Shown here: positions 9,899 through 22,800 of the stretch, one piece after another
Layout: the number at the start of each line of letters is the position of its first letter
How positions within the stretch are numbered: position 1 is the stretch's first letter
Assembly: GCA_015680685.1 (NCBI GenBank)
Contig: MNCI01008651.1
Coordinates: forward strand, 640,047 to 700,046
Reading direction: 5' to 3'
DNA: 60,000 bases
Origin: Gnetum montanum
Lineage: Eukaryota; Streptophyta; Gnetopsida; Gnetales; Gnetaceae
The notes under the pieces: generated by a model
The model's input: only the letters and a program-made list of their open reading frames with translations
Database searches by the model: none
Told to the model about the DNA's origin: nothing
Translations under genes and position numbers: made by a program

Positions 9899-10763
9899 AC
9901 CCCTGCTGATCCGATTAATATAAGCTCAAACATTACTCCCAATAAAGAAAAACTATATCACCATGCTGAAATTTAAGTTAAGATCTGTAACTGCTCACTA
10001 TGATGATAAACCTTTGTTCTGCTCAATCGCAATTCTAGTCTCTGTCGTTGATATGTTTTAGTTAATCAACCTAGTTCTCTTTATCGATGACAAAGATCTA
10101 TTCTCTATCTGACTTCCGTGTCACTGCCTATTCTTAGCTCTGCGCCTATTAGTTATTACAAATTATGGTCTTGTTCCAAAGTTAGTCATCTGTTTTAACT
10201 CATAATAATTGACATTTCTGTTATATTACTACCTACGTTGAAGCTGAACTCGTGCAAAAACTTTTAGCAGCTTTACGTATTTGAACTGTATATCCTCCAT
10301 TTACATACAGCCCTCAATTTGGGGCCCCTATCAAATACCAAGTCCAATCAATTACACTAACAACTATTAGACTGTTGTGATTTCACCAGGTAAGGCATGG
10401 CTAACAATTTCTAACTAAGATATTACTAAGTTCTGTCTTCATTAATTTCAAAATTGTTTTCCTTCAAGTCTTATTACTTCTATACACTTGTAATAACCAG
10501 CACAAAAAAATTTATAAATGCACAGGAAAATATGTTCTATAGAGTAGCAGCTCCGATGAAATATTAAAACTTAAATTTTAAATAACATATGCTTGAAGAT
10601 ATGAAGCTATCTGCATGCATGGACTCCTATATTCCCAATCTCGAAGAATGACAAAACAATAAAAATAATAAGCAGCAAGTCTCAAATTGCACAATTCATT
10701 CCCTGAAAGTAAGCTTTAATACATTTTTAATATGCTAAAATTTAAGAACAAAAAAGTATCAAC
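9899..10763. other. Non-coding sequence downstream of myosin exon 11
   Basis: AT-rich sequence that I read as the start of myosin intron 11. I looked on the minus strand for the next motor exon (the FEQFCINF region expected after switch II) and did not find it here or further left. Confidence 0.6.
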
Positions 10764-10865
10764 CTGTTACTGTTGAAACTTTCAAAACCATATATATCCA
10801 AGACTCCAATTTGGAACTTCGATTCTGAATCCTGACCAATTGAAATATTAATTTTATCCACCAAC
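10764..10865 (-). CDS. Myosin XI exon 11 (switch II)
   Basis: Encodes [12 protein letters not shown] through [11 protein letters not shown]. The acceptor is TGCAG before 10865 and the donor is AG|GTTGAT after 10764. The next codon is split (phase 2) and should give serine, as in the usual NSFEQFC continuation, which is off-window. Confidence 0.9.
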
Positions 10866-13800
10866 CTGCAACGGCACAAAACAAATACCCTTTGGATACT
10901 GGCAAATAGTATATTCTAAAATACAGTTAACAATAGCTCAGTTTGGTGAATCAAGAAAGATGTCAAAAATACATGAATATGTAACAGCAGCATAAACGCA
11001 TTGAGCCACCAACCAATCAAAGAGACGTGAATATAAAGTCTTTGCGAGTGCATCACGATTCGCTGCTGCTGCAGGTGGATCGAGCGACTTCTTGATACTT
11101 CCTTCACGAGTCAAGATGATGCGGGTGCATAATGTATCTTGCAATTGTATTGCATCGCACCTGACAAATGAAGGAAAAATAGTAGCATAAGTAATTTCAC
11201 TTTTGTATTAAAAAGCAACCACATTAAAATATTAACCAGAGTCCACAGGTGATGACACTAATTTTCTTTTAAACATTCAGAACCACATTGTTACATTTTT
11301 CATTGAAATAAATCAGGATTGCTAGAAGAAACAACATTTCAACAATTTGAGGTTATACACACATAATTTTGGCTTATTCTTCTTCTCATGGATTCTTTTA
11401 AATCATGCACATTATCATCATACTATATTCCTGTGTAGTTTAATCATAATTTACCTATGTATTTTAATCTTATTTTAATAGTAATTTCAAGTTCTTTTCT
11501 GGGGATCTTGAAACCATGCAAGCATTGTATTATGTTGCAAAACAGTATTTCATTAATGCATTCTAAAGAATTGCGTAGTATTCACTATGTGTTGTATCTA
11601 CAAGAATCTATCTAGATCCTTTCGTAGCATTAGTTTTACCTGGCATCAACAGAATTTTTTATTTAACATTGATATTATTACATTCCATCAACACATGAAA
11701 ATAACATGGTCTATTAAATGAATGCTTTTTAACTCTAGTAGGCTTATGGCATGGTCTAACAAACTACAAAGATCTTTCCTAGGATGAATTCCAAACAATG
11801 CAAAAACCACTCTAGTATCATAAACATTTATTGTAACTATGCCTTATGGCATGTTTAGTTTTCTTAAATTTATGCAGACTCTGATTCTGAATAATGACAT
11901 TATGGAATATCCATAAAAAACAATCTATTGTATGGACATGATGTAACTAGTGCTGCTTTGTTTAACCTCCTTAATTGCAAAACTTAAAGATAGAGAACAC
12001 ACCCATTGATCCAAACTTGGTTGATCCAAGACTGGACACAGTCATACCTGCTTCTCCTATTCCTCCAGGTAAATCCGCATCCCTTAACATCTAGGTCCAC
12101 CATATCGTGATCCCAGATGAAATTTGCACACTCCACAACCCTAGGGGGATCCACACTGTCCCCTCCTATCTTTTCCCAAGAGTGCAAACACTGGTTGAAA
12201 TCCCCAATGAGCATCCACCTAGCGGTGTTGGGGAGCAAACATGCCACCCACCCCAACTCCTGCACCCACACCTCCCAATTCTATGCCCCATAGACATTTG
12301 TCAACCAAAAGTCCTCTTCGTGGATTTTCTGACTCTAGTTGGCGTCATCCACCAAAGTGATTGGAACCTTTGTAAAAACCACTAATCCTCCCGCACGGCA
12401 CGGCCCTTGCATGGTACCATCTACAAATTCCATCCCTCCCACTGCAGTAGCCTTGCCTCATACGCCTGCAACTTCGTCTCCTGCAAACACACCATGTCAC
12501 ATCCTTCATCCCGAACAATCATTTTTAGGGTATTTCGCTTGTACGAGATACCTGTCCCCTGCAATTCTAGGAGAAAATCTTCATGAGAAAACAAACATCT
12601 GTCTATGGAGAAAATCTTCATGAGAAAACAAACATCTGTCTATGGCACACCTCCTTGAGTGTCCGTTGCACCGCCAAATCAATGTCCAATTGCATCAACT
12701 TCTGCCACATCACCAATGCCTCGAGTCAACCAACCTTGCTCCACAACGAAATTCCCACTATAACCTCAACTCCCCCTCTCTTGGCCTTGAAAGGATCCTT
12801 CATCTTCGGTTTGGATGACCCCCTGCCTAGGGTAATCCAATCCCCCAATGGAGGCTAATGCTGGAGTTTGATATTCAAGCCATACGGAAAGAGAGGTAGG
12901 CATCAAATCACAAATTCATTTTATGCCTGTTTTGCTCTAACCGAGGTCAGGCCCCTCAATCATTTTTCTTCAAGTGTACCTAGTTGGACAAGCCTTGGTT
13001 GAGGCCATTGGCGCAAATTGTTTGGCAAAGCTATTTGAGAGACCAGGAACCCAAAGACTTTTTGAAAAAAGACCTCAGGTTGTTAAAAGAATAGATCAAG
13101 GCCAAAGCATCAAAAGAAAAATACAGCTTCAAAGCATATAGGAAACGTTTGCAAGACAAGCTACGAGAGATACAAAGGTTACAAGAAACTAGTGCATACT
13201 TGAGGGATGGGGAACAGGAGCTACTATGGGAACTTCAAGAGCTGGATAGAGAAGAGGAAGGGTATTGGAGGCAACAATCTCGAATTACTTGGCTACAGGA
13301 AGGAGATAGGCACACACATTTCTTCTTTGCCACAACCAAAGAAAGGAGGGCCACGAAGATGAAGTTGCAGAGTTTGCTTGATGGTGCTATTGGGGCAGGG
13401 CTGAATCGAGGTCTACAAGGGTTGGAGGAAATGTGCAAATATTGGGAGGATATCTGGCGGTGGCGAGAATCAGAGAAAATCTTTGTTCCAATCCTGAGGG
13501 TTCTGTTGGTGGCAGATAATCAGAACCTGTTGCAGTCATTCTCCATATCAGAACTGCTTGCTGCAATGAGGTCAATGCAGACCACCAAGGTGCCAAGACC
13601 TAACGAGTGGCCCATAGAATTCTTTCAGGGGTTTGAAGATGTTATGGGGGCAAATCTGTTGGACGCCTTCAACTGTATGCTCAGTTGGCAATAGGTCAAA
13701 AGAGAGATCAACTATTCGTAGATCGTGCTGTTGCCCAAGGTGCCCCATCCAACCTCACCAACTCATTTTAGACATATCAATGTATGCAACACTCTATTGC

Positions 13801-16800
13801 AACTATTTTCTAAAATGCTTGTCGATCGTTTGGCACCTCTAATGAGAAAACTGGTGGGAGAACACCATGCCGAGTTTGTTAAAGGCCGCTTTCTATAGGA
13901 TCAGGTCTTGCTACTATAGGAGATTCCGCACTCCCTCAAGCAGGCCAAGTTTCCTGGAATGTGTATTAAATTGAACATAACAAAGGCATATGATACAGTG
14001 AGCTGGCCAATGCTAAGAGAGATAATGCTACTGAAGGGCTTTAACCATAGGTTTGTTAACCTATGTATCAAGATGCAAAGTGACTGTCGATATTCATTTG
14101 ATATCGATAGGAGGCTTAGGGGGCTCCACGAGTCGGAAAGAGGGCCGAGACAAGGAGACCCCCTATCACCGTTGTTCCTTATCTTAGTGCTAGATATGCT
14201 TCAAAGTTATTATCTTGCCGAGGGTATGTAGGGGCTAAACGTAACAGGGGTCCAATGTCTGATGACACACTATGCCGATGATATGATCCTATTTGCTAGG
14301 GCGGCGACACTGAAGAGGGCACTTGAAATAATGCAACGTGAGTTGGGGCTTGAGATTAACAAGTGCAAATTAGCTATCCACTTAATCAACGTAGAGGGAG
14401 ATGTGGGTGGAAGGATTGTCCAACTGCTAGAGATCTTGCTAGGTAGGATACAAGACAATTACTTGGGGATGCCAATTTTTGAATGGTAGAAGCAAAGGGC
14501 ATGGTTGGGGCTGGTGAAGTGGTTGCAAAAGAAAAACATGCATTGGACCAACCAATTTTTGTCCCGGAAAGGGAAGATGGTGCTAGCATCGATGGTGATT
14601 ATGGCTACTGCCTAGTTTACAGCTTCGATGGCAACCCCACCAACTAGGGTCATGCAGAAGATTGACTAGATTTTCCAATGGTTTGTGTGGTCTAGTGGAA
14701 AAGGGTAAAATAAACTTCATTTGGTGTGTTGGGCCTGGACAAGGTGCCCAAAATCGACAAGGGGAATTGGGTTGTTGTCCTTCCAAGATGAGGTTACACT
14801 AGGAATGCAAAGGCTGGTTAACAAGTTTATGGACCAAGCGAATGGTCTAGCACTGTGGGTGCAACTGCTAAGGCAGAAATACTATTGTTGGGAGGACGAT
14901 ATGAGGAGCTCACAACTATGGAGGAACATATGCAAGCATATCAAAGCAATGGAGGCCAAGGACCTATTGGGGAAACCTCCGAAAGACGTGGTTAAGACAA
15001 TGCACCCGCCAACGGAGGGATGGAATGAGGTCTGGAGGGATAGGCTGCCCGAGAAGGTCAAAGCTTTCAAATGGCTTATAAAACATAGGGCGCTACCTCT
15101 GAGGGTTGTTTTGTAGGAGCATGGGATGCATGTGAACACCATCTGCCCTCTCTACGCTGCAAAGCCCAAGACACTTGACCACTATATATATGGATGTCAG
15201 TTTATGCAAGAAGTCTAGAGGCAGGCCAAACTAGTGCCCATTACAAACATCCACGGAGATTCTAAAGTGCTTGCAATCTTATGGGCGGCATGGAAGAGTA
15301 GAAACCACCTTATTTTTTGTGGGCAAAGGCTACCCATGCTGTCGATCGTGGCCAAGGCTAGGCATCAACTGTGGGTCGATGCACTTATAGCTATGGTGCA
15401 AGGGCAGCTGTTTGAGCTGGTGTGGACAGAATATGCAGGAAACTCGGACCTCTGGGTGTTAATTGAGAAATGGACTAGGTCAACATGCTAAAAAGCATTG
15501 AGGGGGAGCGAGGGCTATCCACAGTGAGTTTCTTTAACAATTAGGTGGGGGAAGAAACAGATTTCGAGGAAAGTGTATCATGGTCACTGAGGAGGCACTA
15601 GCGGAGGTATTGGGAGTTCTGGCAGAGGGGGAGATTATCACACCGATCGTTTGTGCCCAAATGGATGACACTGAATTCTTTAGGGGCACGATTAACCGAA
15701 CAAGCAGCGGGCACATCCGCAAGTCAACACTAGAAGGCATCTGGCAGGACGTGGTGGTTTTTGTGGAGCAATACTTTGTGTAATCTTGGTACCCTCACAA
15801 GCTCGTGGGTGTCTATTTTGCCTTTTTGCAATGCATGCGACATGGCATCCAAGTTAACTTGCCTTGGTTTTTCTTGGAGTCACTGCAAAGGCAACGGCCA
15901 AGGCAACATCCAAGGGTGATTCTGGCGCTTTGGCGATCAAGGAGGGCAATTTTGTAGTTGGAGCCTTAGCTGGTCTACTAGAGACGATGCAAGAGGGCTC
16001 ACAGGTAGCAATCACAAATGGTGAAAGGGTCAAAGAAGGCAGAGCAAGGTAGGGCCTCTTCGAGGCCAGGAAGGGAAGAACAACCAAGGTCGTTGCAAGA
16101 GGCAACATCGGAACGACGGTTGGATTTCCCAAATGTTGCAAATGTGTGCTACATCGCGGCAAAACAAGCTCGACAAGAGGAGAGGACAACATGGCAATCA
16201 CGGTGGCAAGGAATGCAGGAGGAGGTGCAGAGATAGGCAAATCGCCAAAGGATCCAACACTTGCAATGGATAGAGAACACAATGAAGAGCCATCGTGTGG
16301 AGTTGACACAACTAATGGAGAATAAACAAAGGATGGAGACGGGCTAGATGCAAGAGGGTTGTTGGTGGCCATCGACTAGAATGACGCAGGCAACGGATGA
16401 GGTGGAGGTCTCTTAGAGTCTGGACAAAGAGAGAGTGTCGGAGGGTAGATGTTCAGGTAGCGACATGGGGGATGCTAGGAAGCCAGTTGGGACAAAGGAT
16501 GGGTACATAGGGTAGGGTTTGTAGGGTTGTCGAGTTATCAAGGCTAGGTTTTGGAAGATGTTGGGGAACACAGGGGTCACGAGAGATACTCCTATTGATT
16601 GTTGTTGAATGGGGCCAAATAATGTTGGTCTAGGCTATACGCCCTTGTACAACTTCTAAAATTTTCAGATTAATACATCTTGAATTTTCTCCAAGAAAAA
16701 ACACACCCATTGATAGTATAAAAGTAGAGCCTACCAGTTGGCATAGGCATCTGCAACATTCAAAGCTGCATAAATGATTATATTGTTAACAGTCCAAGTT

Positions 16801-19800
16801 AAAAACTCTATTAGCCAACTTAGGTTGAAATTAAAATTTGAATTGTATATTTGTTATTTCAAATGGCTAGTATCATACATGCTTAAGGCAAAAGACCATG
16901 AATATAAAATTAATATAAGGGAACAAAATCTTATGGGAAGATGCCATCTTTCTTTGGATTTTAAAATTTAAATTGTGCATTTTTTATTTCAAATGACTAG
17001 CTCCATACACGGTGAAGGAAAAATACCATTGTTACTGAATTAGTATAAAGGGAACAAAATCTTAGGTAAACATATCATCTTTAAAGAAAGAAAGAAGAGG
17101 ACCTTTTCAATATATCGCAGAATGCTCATGCTACAACTAAAACCTAAATAGTCAAAGGCTATTTAATGTGTTGTATCTTAACAACACCTATTTGAATCAA
17201 GCATGCATTCTTCCCCACTCTTTACCTAGATCTAAAGTGGCCAGATCAACAAAAAGATAATTCCATTTAGCCAAAAAAAAAAAACAAAGTAAAATATAAA
17301 CTTCTATTCAAACCAAATATAAACTACCATCCCCATTCTCCAAAATTTTGCAACATCCCTCCATGGAGCCAAAGCAACAACCCACACCAATGTCAAGCTC
17401 CATGACCTCTACAGAAAAACTCTAAAATTTTATTCCTGCACCACAACAAACCAAATAAACCATGAGAGTGTTATCCATACTTTACATTATTGTCCCCTGT
17501 AATGATGGTATTGCCAAACCAACAAAATCACTGATAGAATTAGCTGCATCCAGTGACCTATGCATAATACACCTAAACTCATTCCAAATTTCCCGAATAA
17601 ACAGGCAATCTAGAAAAAGACAATCAGCACTTTCTATTGTGAATACAAGTCACAAGGCACAAGTTCAAAGCAATGAGCTACATTTCACTTTTTAGGAAGA
17701 AAGAGAATAATGATGAGGAAGCCATATGTGAGTAAGGTGTAGTAAATCTAGAATGCTCTAGGATGCATTTTAGATTCGTGAGTTTGGAATCAGATCTAAA
17801 TGATTCCACAATTTTATACTTCACTATCATGACCTAACTGCATCTGCATCCTCCTACAATTGGTTTCATTCAACAAAACCAGCCAAATTGAGTGAAACAT
17901 GAACATCCATGGTGGCAATGGTGCTTCAAGTAGTTCATTAATAATTTTGGCACCGTTTACAATTGCAGTTGTGGTAGTCTGATGGTGAAAACCATCAAAA
18001 TTTAGCACTAGTGACAGTCTATGTATTCTTACTTGACAATTTAAGCATTCATAAAAAGTGCAATATGAGTGTGCCTCTTACTGCCAGAAACATCAAAGCC
18101 TTTGGTTGGAAGCCAGACAAAAGTATTCAACATTACTAGTGCTAGCCTACTACAGTTGTGGATGCCATCTATGTATACCATGCCCATGTTTGTTCCCCTT
18201 ATTGATGCCACATTCCAAACGAGGTTGTCCAACAGCAAAAACAAGTAGCATGAAAACAAGAATCCTTACCTCCATTCCTTGTGTGAACGTGCCATATAGT
18301 TTTTTAATGTTTTTGTTAAGTGTTTGTTTATTACAAAAATCTTTTAAAATCTTCGTTTTGAATGGTTTCTTATACGATTTCACACAATTCTAATTGCAAT
18401 CCCAAGCGCTCTACAATATAGAATCTTTTGACTAAAAAGGTGATCCATAATCTAATCCACATGTTTAATCTATGCTGAATAAAAGCCAATTTCATTATGG
18501 CTGTCTCCAAATACTATAAAAACTTAAAAAGCTACTAACATTGTTTGGTCACTAAAGTCTATTTATTTGTGTTTCAATACAGTTATTGAGTCCGGATATC
18601 TTAAATTTTGAGAATTTACACCTACCGAGGTTAAATTACAATGGATTTAAAAAAAATCAATAGAAAATGATGTATCCCAAACCTCACCTAACAATCTAGA
18701 GATTCACTAGGCAAACCAAACAATTTTTTTTAACTTTAACAAGTCAAATATGCAAATTTAGTTGTCAAGAGTGTTACTAACAAAGACTAAAAGAAAAAAG
18801 TTCCTTATATAAAATAGTGGAATCTAAAAGAAGATAAGGCATCCCAATCTAAGGACAAGTTGCTCACAGGAGGACCTTGGGATTTGAACTTAAATGTAAA
18901 TGATCATTAAAGTCAAATCAAAAATATCAAGAAGATGGTGAAGAAAATCCTTCATGTTTCAAAAGGGAACAAAATATTCAAAAAGAAACACGGTAATGGA
19001 GCAAAAGGTGCAACAGAAAATATAAGATAAGAAGAATGTTTTTAAAAGTAACAAACTAAGAGAAGAATGACTTTAAAATATGATGATAGAAAAACAAGTG
19101 CAACAAAAAAATCAAGATAAGAAGAATTGTTTCAAAAGTCGCAATAGAGTAGAAGAAAAGATGACTTTAAAATATGCTATTGTAGCAAAAAAAAACAATA
19201 AGAAATGCTAAACTTAGCACTTTCAACTCCTTTTATGAGATATTAGGAACTACAAAGTGTGAGAAATCAATTTACAAGCTGACTAAGACTCAAAACAAGA
19301 GGTATAAAGACAATGATCATGTTAGATGCATGAAGTCATATGACAAAAGGATTTTGCTTTCAAACATAGGATTTTGGAGTAATGCAGAATCTATTTTCAA
19401 GGACTATTTAACGAAGAATTTCTTAGAAGTGAAGTTGAAGGTATCGAATTAAACATAGGAATGAACAACTAAATATATGCCTTTGAAGTAATGAAAGCCT
19501 TTATGAAGATGAAGAATGGTAAGGTAACAGGACCAAATGGTATCCTTAAAGAGGTCCTTAACTGTATCAAAGATATAGGGATCACATGGTTCATAAATTT
19601 ATTCAACAAGATCCAAGAGTAGGAAAACAATTGTCAAATGATTAAAGGAAAACTTGAGAAGCACTATAATACAAGACATCTAAAACTATGGGAACTATAA
19701 AGGCATCAAGTTTATAAGTCACACCATGAAGTTATAGGAAAGAGCTATAGAATAAGGTTTAACGCAAAAATAATATATTTTTGAGAATTAGTTTGTTTTT

Positions 19801-22800
19801 ATGCTTGGAAGATAAACAATGGAAGCTCTATCTTTTGGCTAAGACAATTGATAGAGAATTTTAGGTATAAGAAGGGGAATCTGTATACAACTTTCATTGA
19901 CTTGAAGAAAGCTTATCATAGATTCTCTCCAAAGAAATCTATGATGAAGCAACAACTTGAGTTTGCATTGTCTAAGGAGAAACTTCAGACTTTCCCTATA
20001 AATATAAGATTACAACAAGGGTCTCTATATGTCCTTAACTCTATCAAAGATATAGGAATTACATGGCTCAAAAACTTATTCAACAAGAACCAGGAGGAGG
20101 AAAAAATGCCAAATAATTGAAGCAGGATTAGAGCACTACAGTACCCATCTACAAGAACAATGGAGACATCCAAAACTATAGGAACTATAGAGGCATCAAG
20201 CTTATAAGTCACACCATGAAGTTATGGGAAAGAGTTATAAAACAAAGTTTAACACAAGAATCATTTGTTTTTGAGAATTGGTTTGTTTTTATGCTTGGAA
20301 GATCAACTATGGAAGCTATCTTCTTGCTAAGACAATTGATGAAAAATTTTAAGTCGTAAGAAAAGGAATTTGTATATGATTTTCATTCACTTTGAAAAAA
20401 GCTTATGATAGTGTTTCTCAAGAGATATATATCACGAAGCAACAACTTGAATTTACACTATCTGTGGACAGACTTCAAACTTTCCCATAAATATTAGGCT
20501 ACAACAAGGATTTCTATATGTTATTTGTTTGTCATTATTATGGATGGGCTAACTCAAGAAATTATAGATGACTTCCCTTGGTGCATGCTCTTAAGAAGTC
20601 CTGAAGAAAATACAAAAACAAGGACTCCTCAAGCAACAAATTCATGCAAAATCCACCCAACAGCAAAAACAACACAACGTCCACAACACACAAGATGGAA
20701 ATCTCTAAAACCTTCTTTTTATGTCTGTTCTTACCCTGAATCCTTGTCTCTCTAAGATTGTTATTAAAAATGATGTGATAATGGCTACCATCATCAAAGT
20801 CATTTACACAACCAGTACAATCAACAATATCCACAATGAAGGAATAGATAAAGACTGATTATCTACTTGTTCATAAACAGAACTGAATTTGCAATTTGGT
20901 ATTTGTGCATATTAAGGGACTGTCATTTGAAGTGATGGTAAGGTGTTCATTTCTCAAGTTGAAGACCTAGGTTCGAGCCTAGGCACGGCCACTCTAAGAG
21001 GTTAGGCTTTCGCTCATCTACCAATCCTCCCGGGACCTACTTAGCGATGAGCACTATGGTTCAGGTGATGATCCTTTTATTTGTTCATATTAGAAGCCAG
21101 CAGAATGAAAGCCAACGTGACTTTTGCATTGATGCCAGAATTGCACTTCAAGAGGCATCCAGACTGAACCCCATTAGTAATTTCATCCAGAACTAAAGAG
21201 CAGTTATTGTTCAGTTAGTTTTTAAGGTACAGTGAATTTCAGTATGGTTTATATATGCAGCAGACAGGCCTAGGTACACGATCTCATAATTGTAGCCATC
21301 AACAAACATAATGGTCAGTTTCATCAGAATCTAATATATGCTGCAATACAATGGAAGCACAGTCTCCCTTCCAAAACATGCACGCAAAATTTTACAAGAC
21401 CATGTTACTATGAAAAACATTTATCTTTAACTGAAAACTCCCAAAACCAGGTCATTGGTGCCATAAGTAAAGCTTGAGCCTACAACCTACAACTTGTTTG
21501 CCAAACAACCAATGACAGCATAATAATTATTAATTATATTCATATGTTAATCTATAACATTCCAGCCAATGACAGCATGGCTCAACTGGTAAGCCCGGGA
21601 CTTTGTATGCAATAGGTTGTAAGGTAAAGTTGAGCTTAAGGTTCTGTTCCATTTTGATGTATGTTATACCAAATTATCATGTTGACTATATGTCCTGGGG
21701 TACATAAAGGCAAAGTTTCAGTTCTGATAACAGCTCTCTAATTTATGATATTCCAAAAAATCTCTAGCTGTATTCTTAATCTAAATTTTATAATTTATAA
21801 AATATTCCTTTTAAATATTTAAAAAATATAAAGCCATATGAGGCTTTTATTAAGCAATGGATTACCTGTATTATTTTTATTTTAATAAAGATTTAGCACT
21901 AATTTCTCTAGCAGAATTTGTAAGTATATCTCTATTGTTTAAAGGATTTTTATAAAATTGTAAAACACTTAGCGAAGACTTCTTTTTAAATTTGGGTCGC
22001 ATCGACAAATAATATGTGATACATGTCAAAGGCTGCTTTATTTATTATATATACACATTTCTGTGAAAACAAGAAAATGCTGTAACTAATATCCATAGAA
22101 AACTTTTTAAAGTATCTCCTGATGTAATAAAATTTCAGTTTGACTTTCAATAAACATCCTTTGAAAAACATAGTTTTACAATAAACTTACATGAAGAGTG
22201 ATGCTGCATTTTGAAGATGAAAAGCAGACATCTCATCCTTTAAAACTGAAGAATCATGCTCTTTCCCAGAACTAAATTCAACATTGCCTAAATGTAATAT
22301 AGCTGCAAGAATGCGAAATATAGCCTCCTGATTTAAAAGCATAAAAGCAACATCGTGAACATCATTCTTAAACATTTTCTTCCAGAATTATTCTCTGAAT
22401 TGAGTGTTACATATATACATACTTCAAAAAATTAGCACCTGTTCCTCAATATTTATGCCGACAATATCCATGGCTCTCCTTGTTTTAGCAAATTCATCTG
22501 CATCACTAACTCCGTTCAAAGTGAAAGTTTTGCTCTGATTTAGATAATGTAATGTTTTTGGATCCCCCAGCTTGTACATGTTTGCATCCTTCACCAAAAA
22601 ATAGTAAATATTTGATACACAATAAACAATAAAATCAATTATTTGTATACAGAGGTTACCATTTAATATATGCAAAGAAACGGCATTCACATTAAAATGA
22701 TCAATAAACAGACCTTGACTGAAGCACATAGCTGATAAAAACAATGATAGTTTCTTTCAGGATCGGTGATTTGAACCACTCGAGATCTTTCAAGAAGATA

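Larger units (their letters stand above)
12011..16699 (+). mobile_element. Twin-primed (5'-inverted, 5'-truncated) L1-type LINE in myosin intron 9
   Basis: The endonuclease lies inverted on the minus strand at about 12011-12870. The plus strand then carries everything from just after the endonuclease to the 3' end. Exact 15-bp repeats at 11996-12010 and 16700-16714 bound the whole structure, so both halves inserted in a single event. That is the known twin-priming outcome of L1-type target-primed reverse transcription. The element has an RT with YADD and the same post-RT domain A and coiled coil as the full-length LINE, but no J domain. Its tail is a short A-rich stretch at 16694-16700. Confidence 0.92.
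11161..22190 (-). other. Myosin intron 9, about 11 kb, filled with retroelements
   Basis: The donor ATG-phase AT|GTAAG follows 22191 and the acceptor is CAG before 11160. The intron contains the twin-primed LINE (12011-16699), an L1-type scrap (17470-17680), an RTE LINE (about 18990-20600) and a tRNA-like SINE (20925-21085). In the remaining stretches (11161-11995, 16715-17460, 17690-18980, 21090-22190) I see only AT-rich sequence. Confidence 0.85.

Noticed and set aside
1-10763. Downstream myosin exons (relay helix, converter, IQ motifs)
   Set aside because: I looked for FEQFCINF-, EACMFP- and IQ-like coding on the minus strand and found only LINE and copia sequence.
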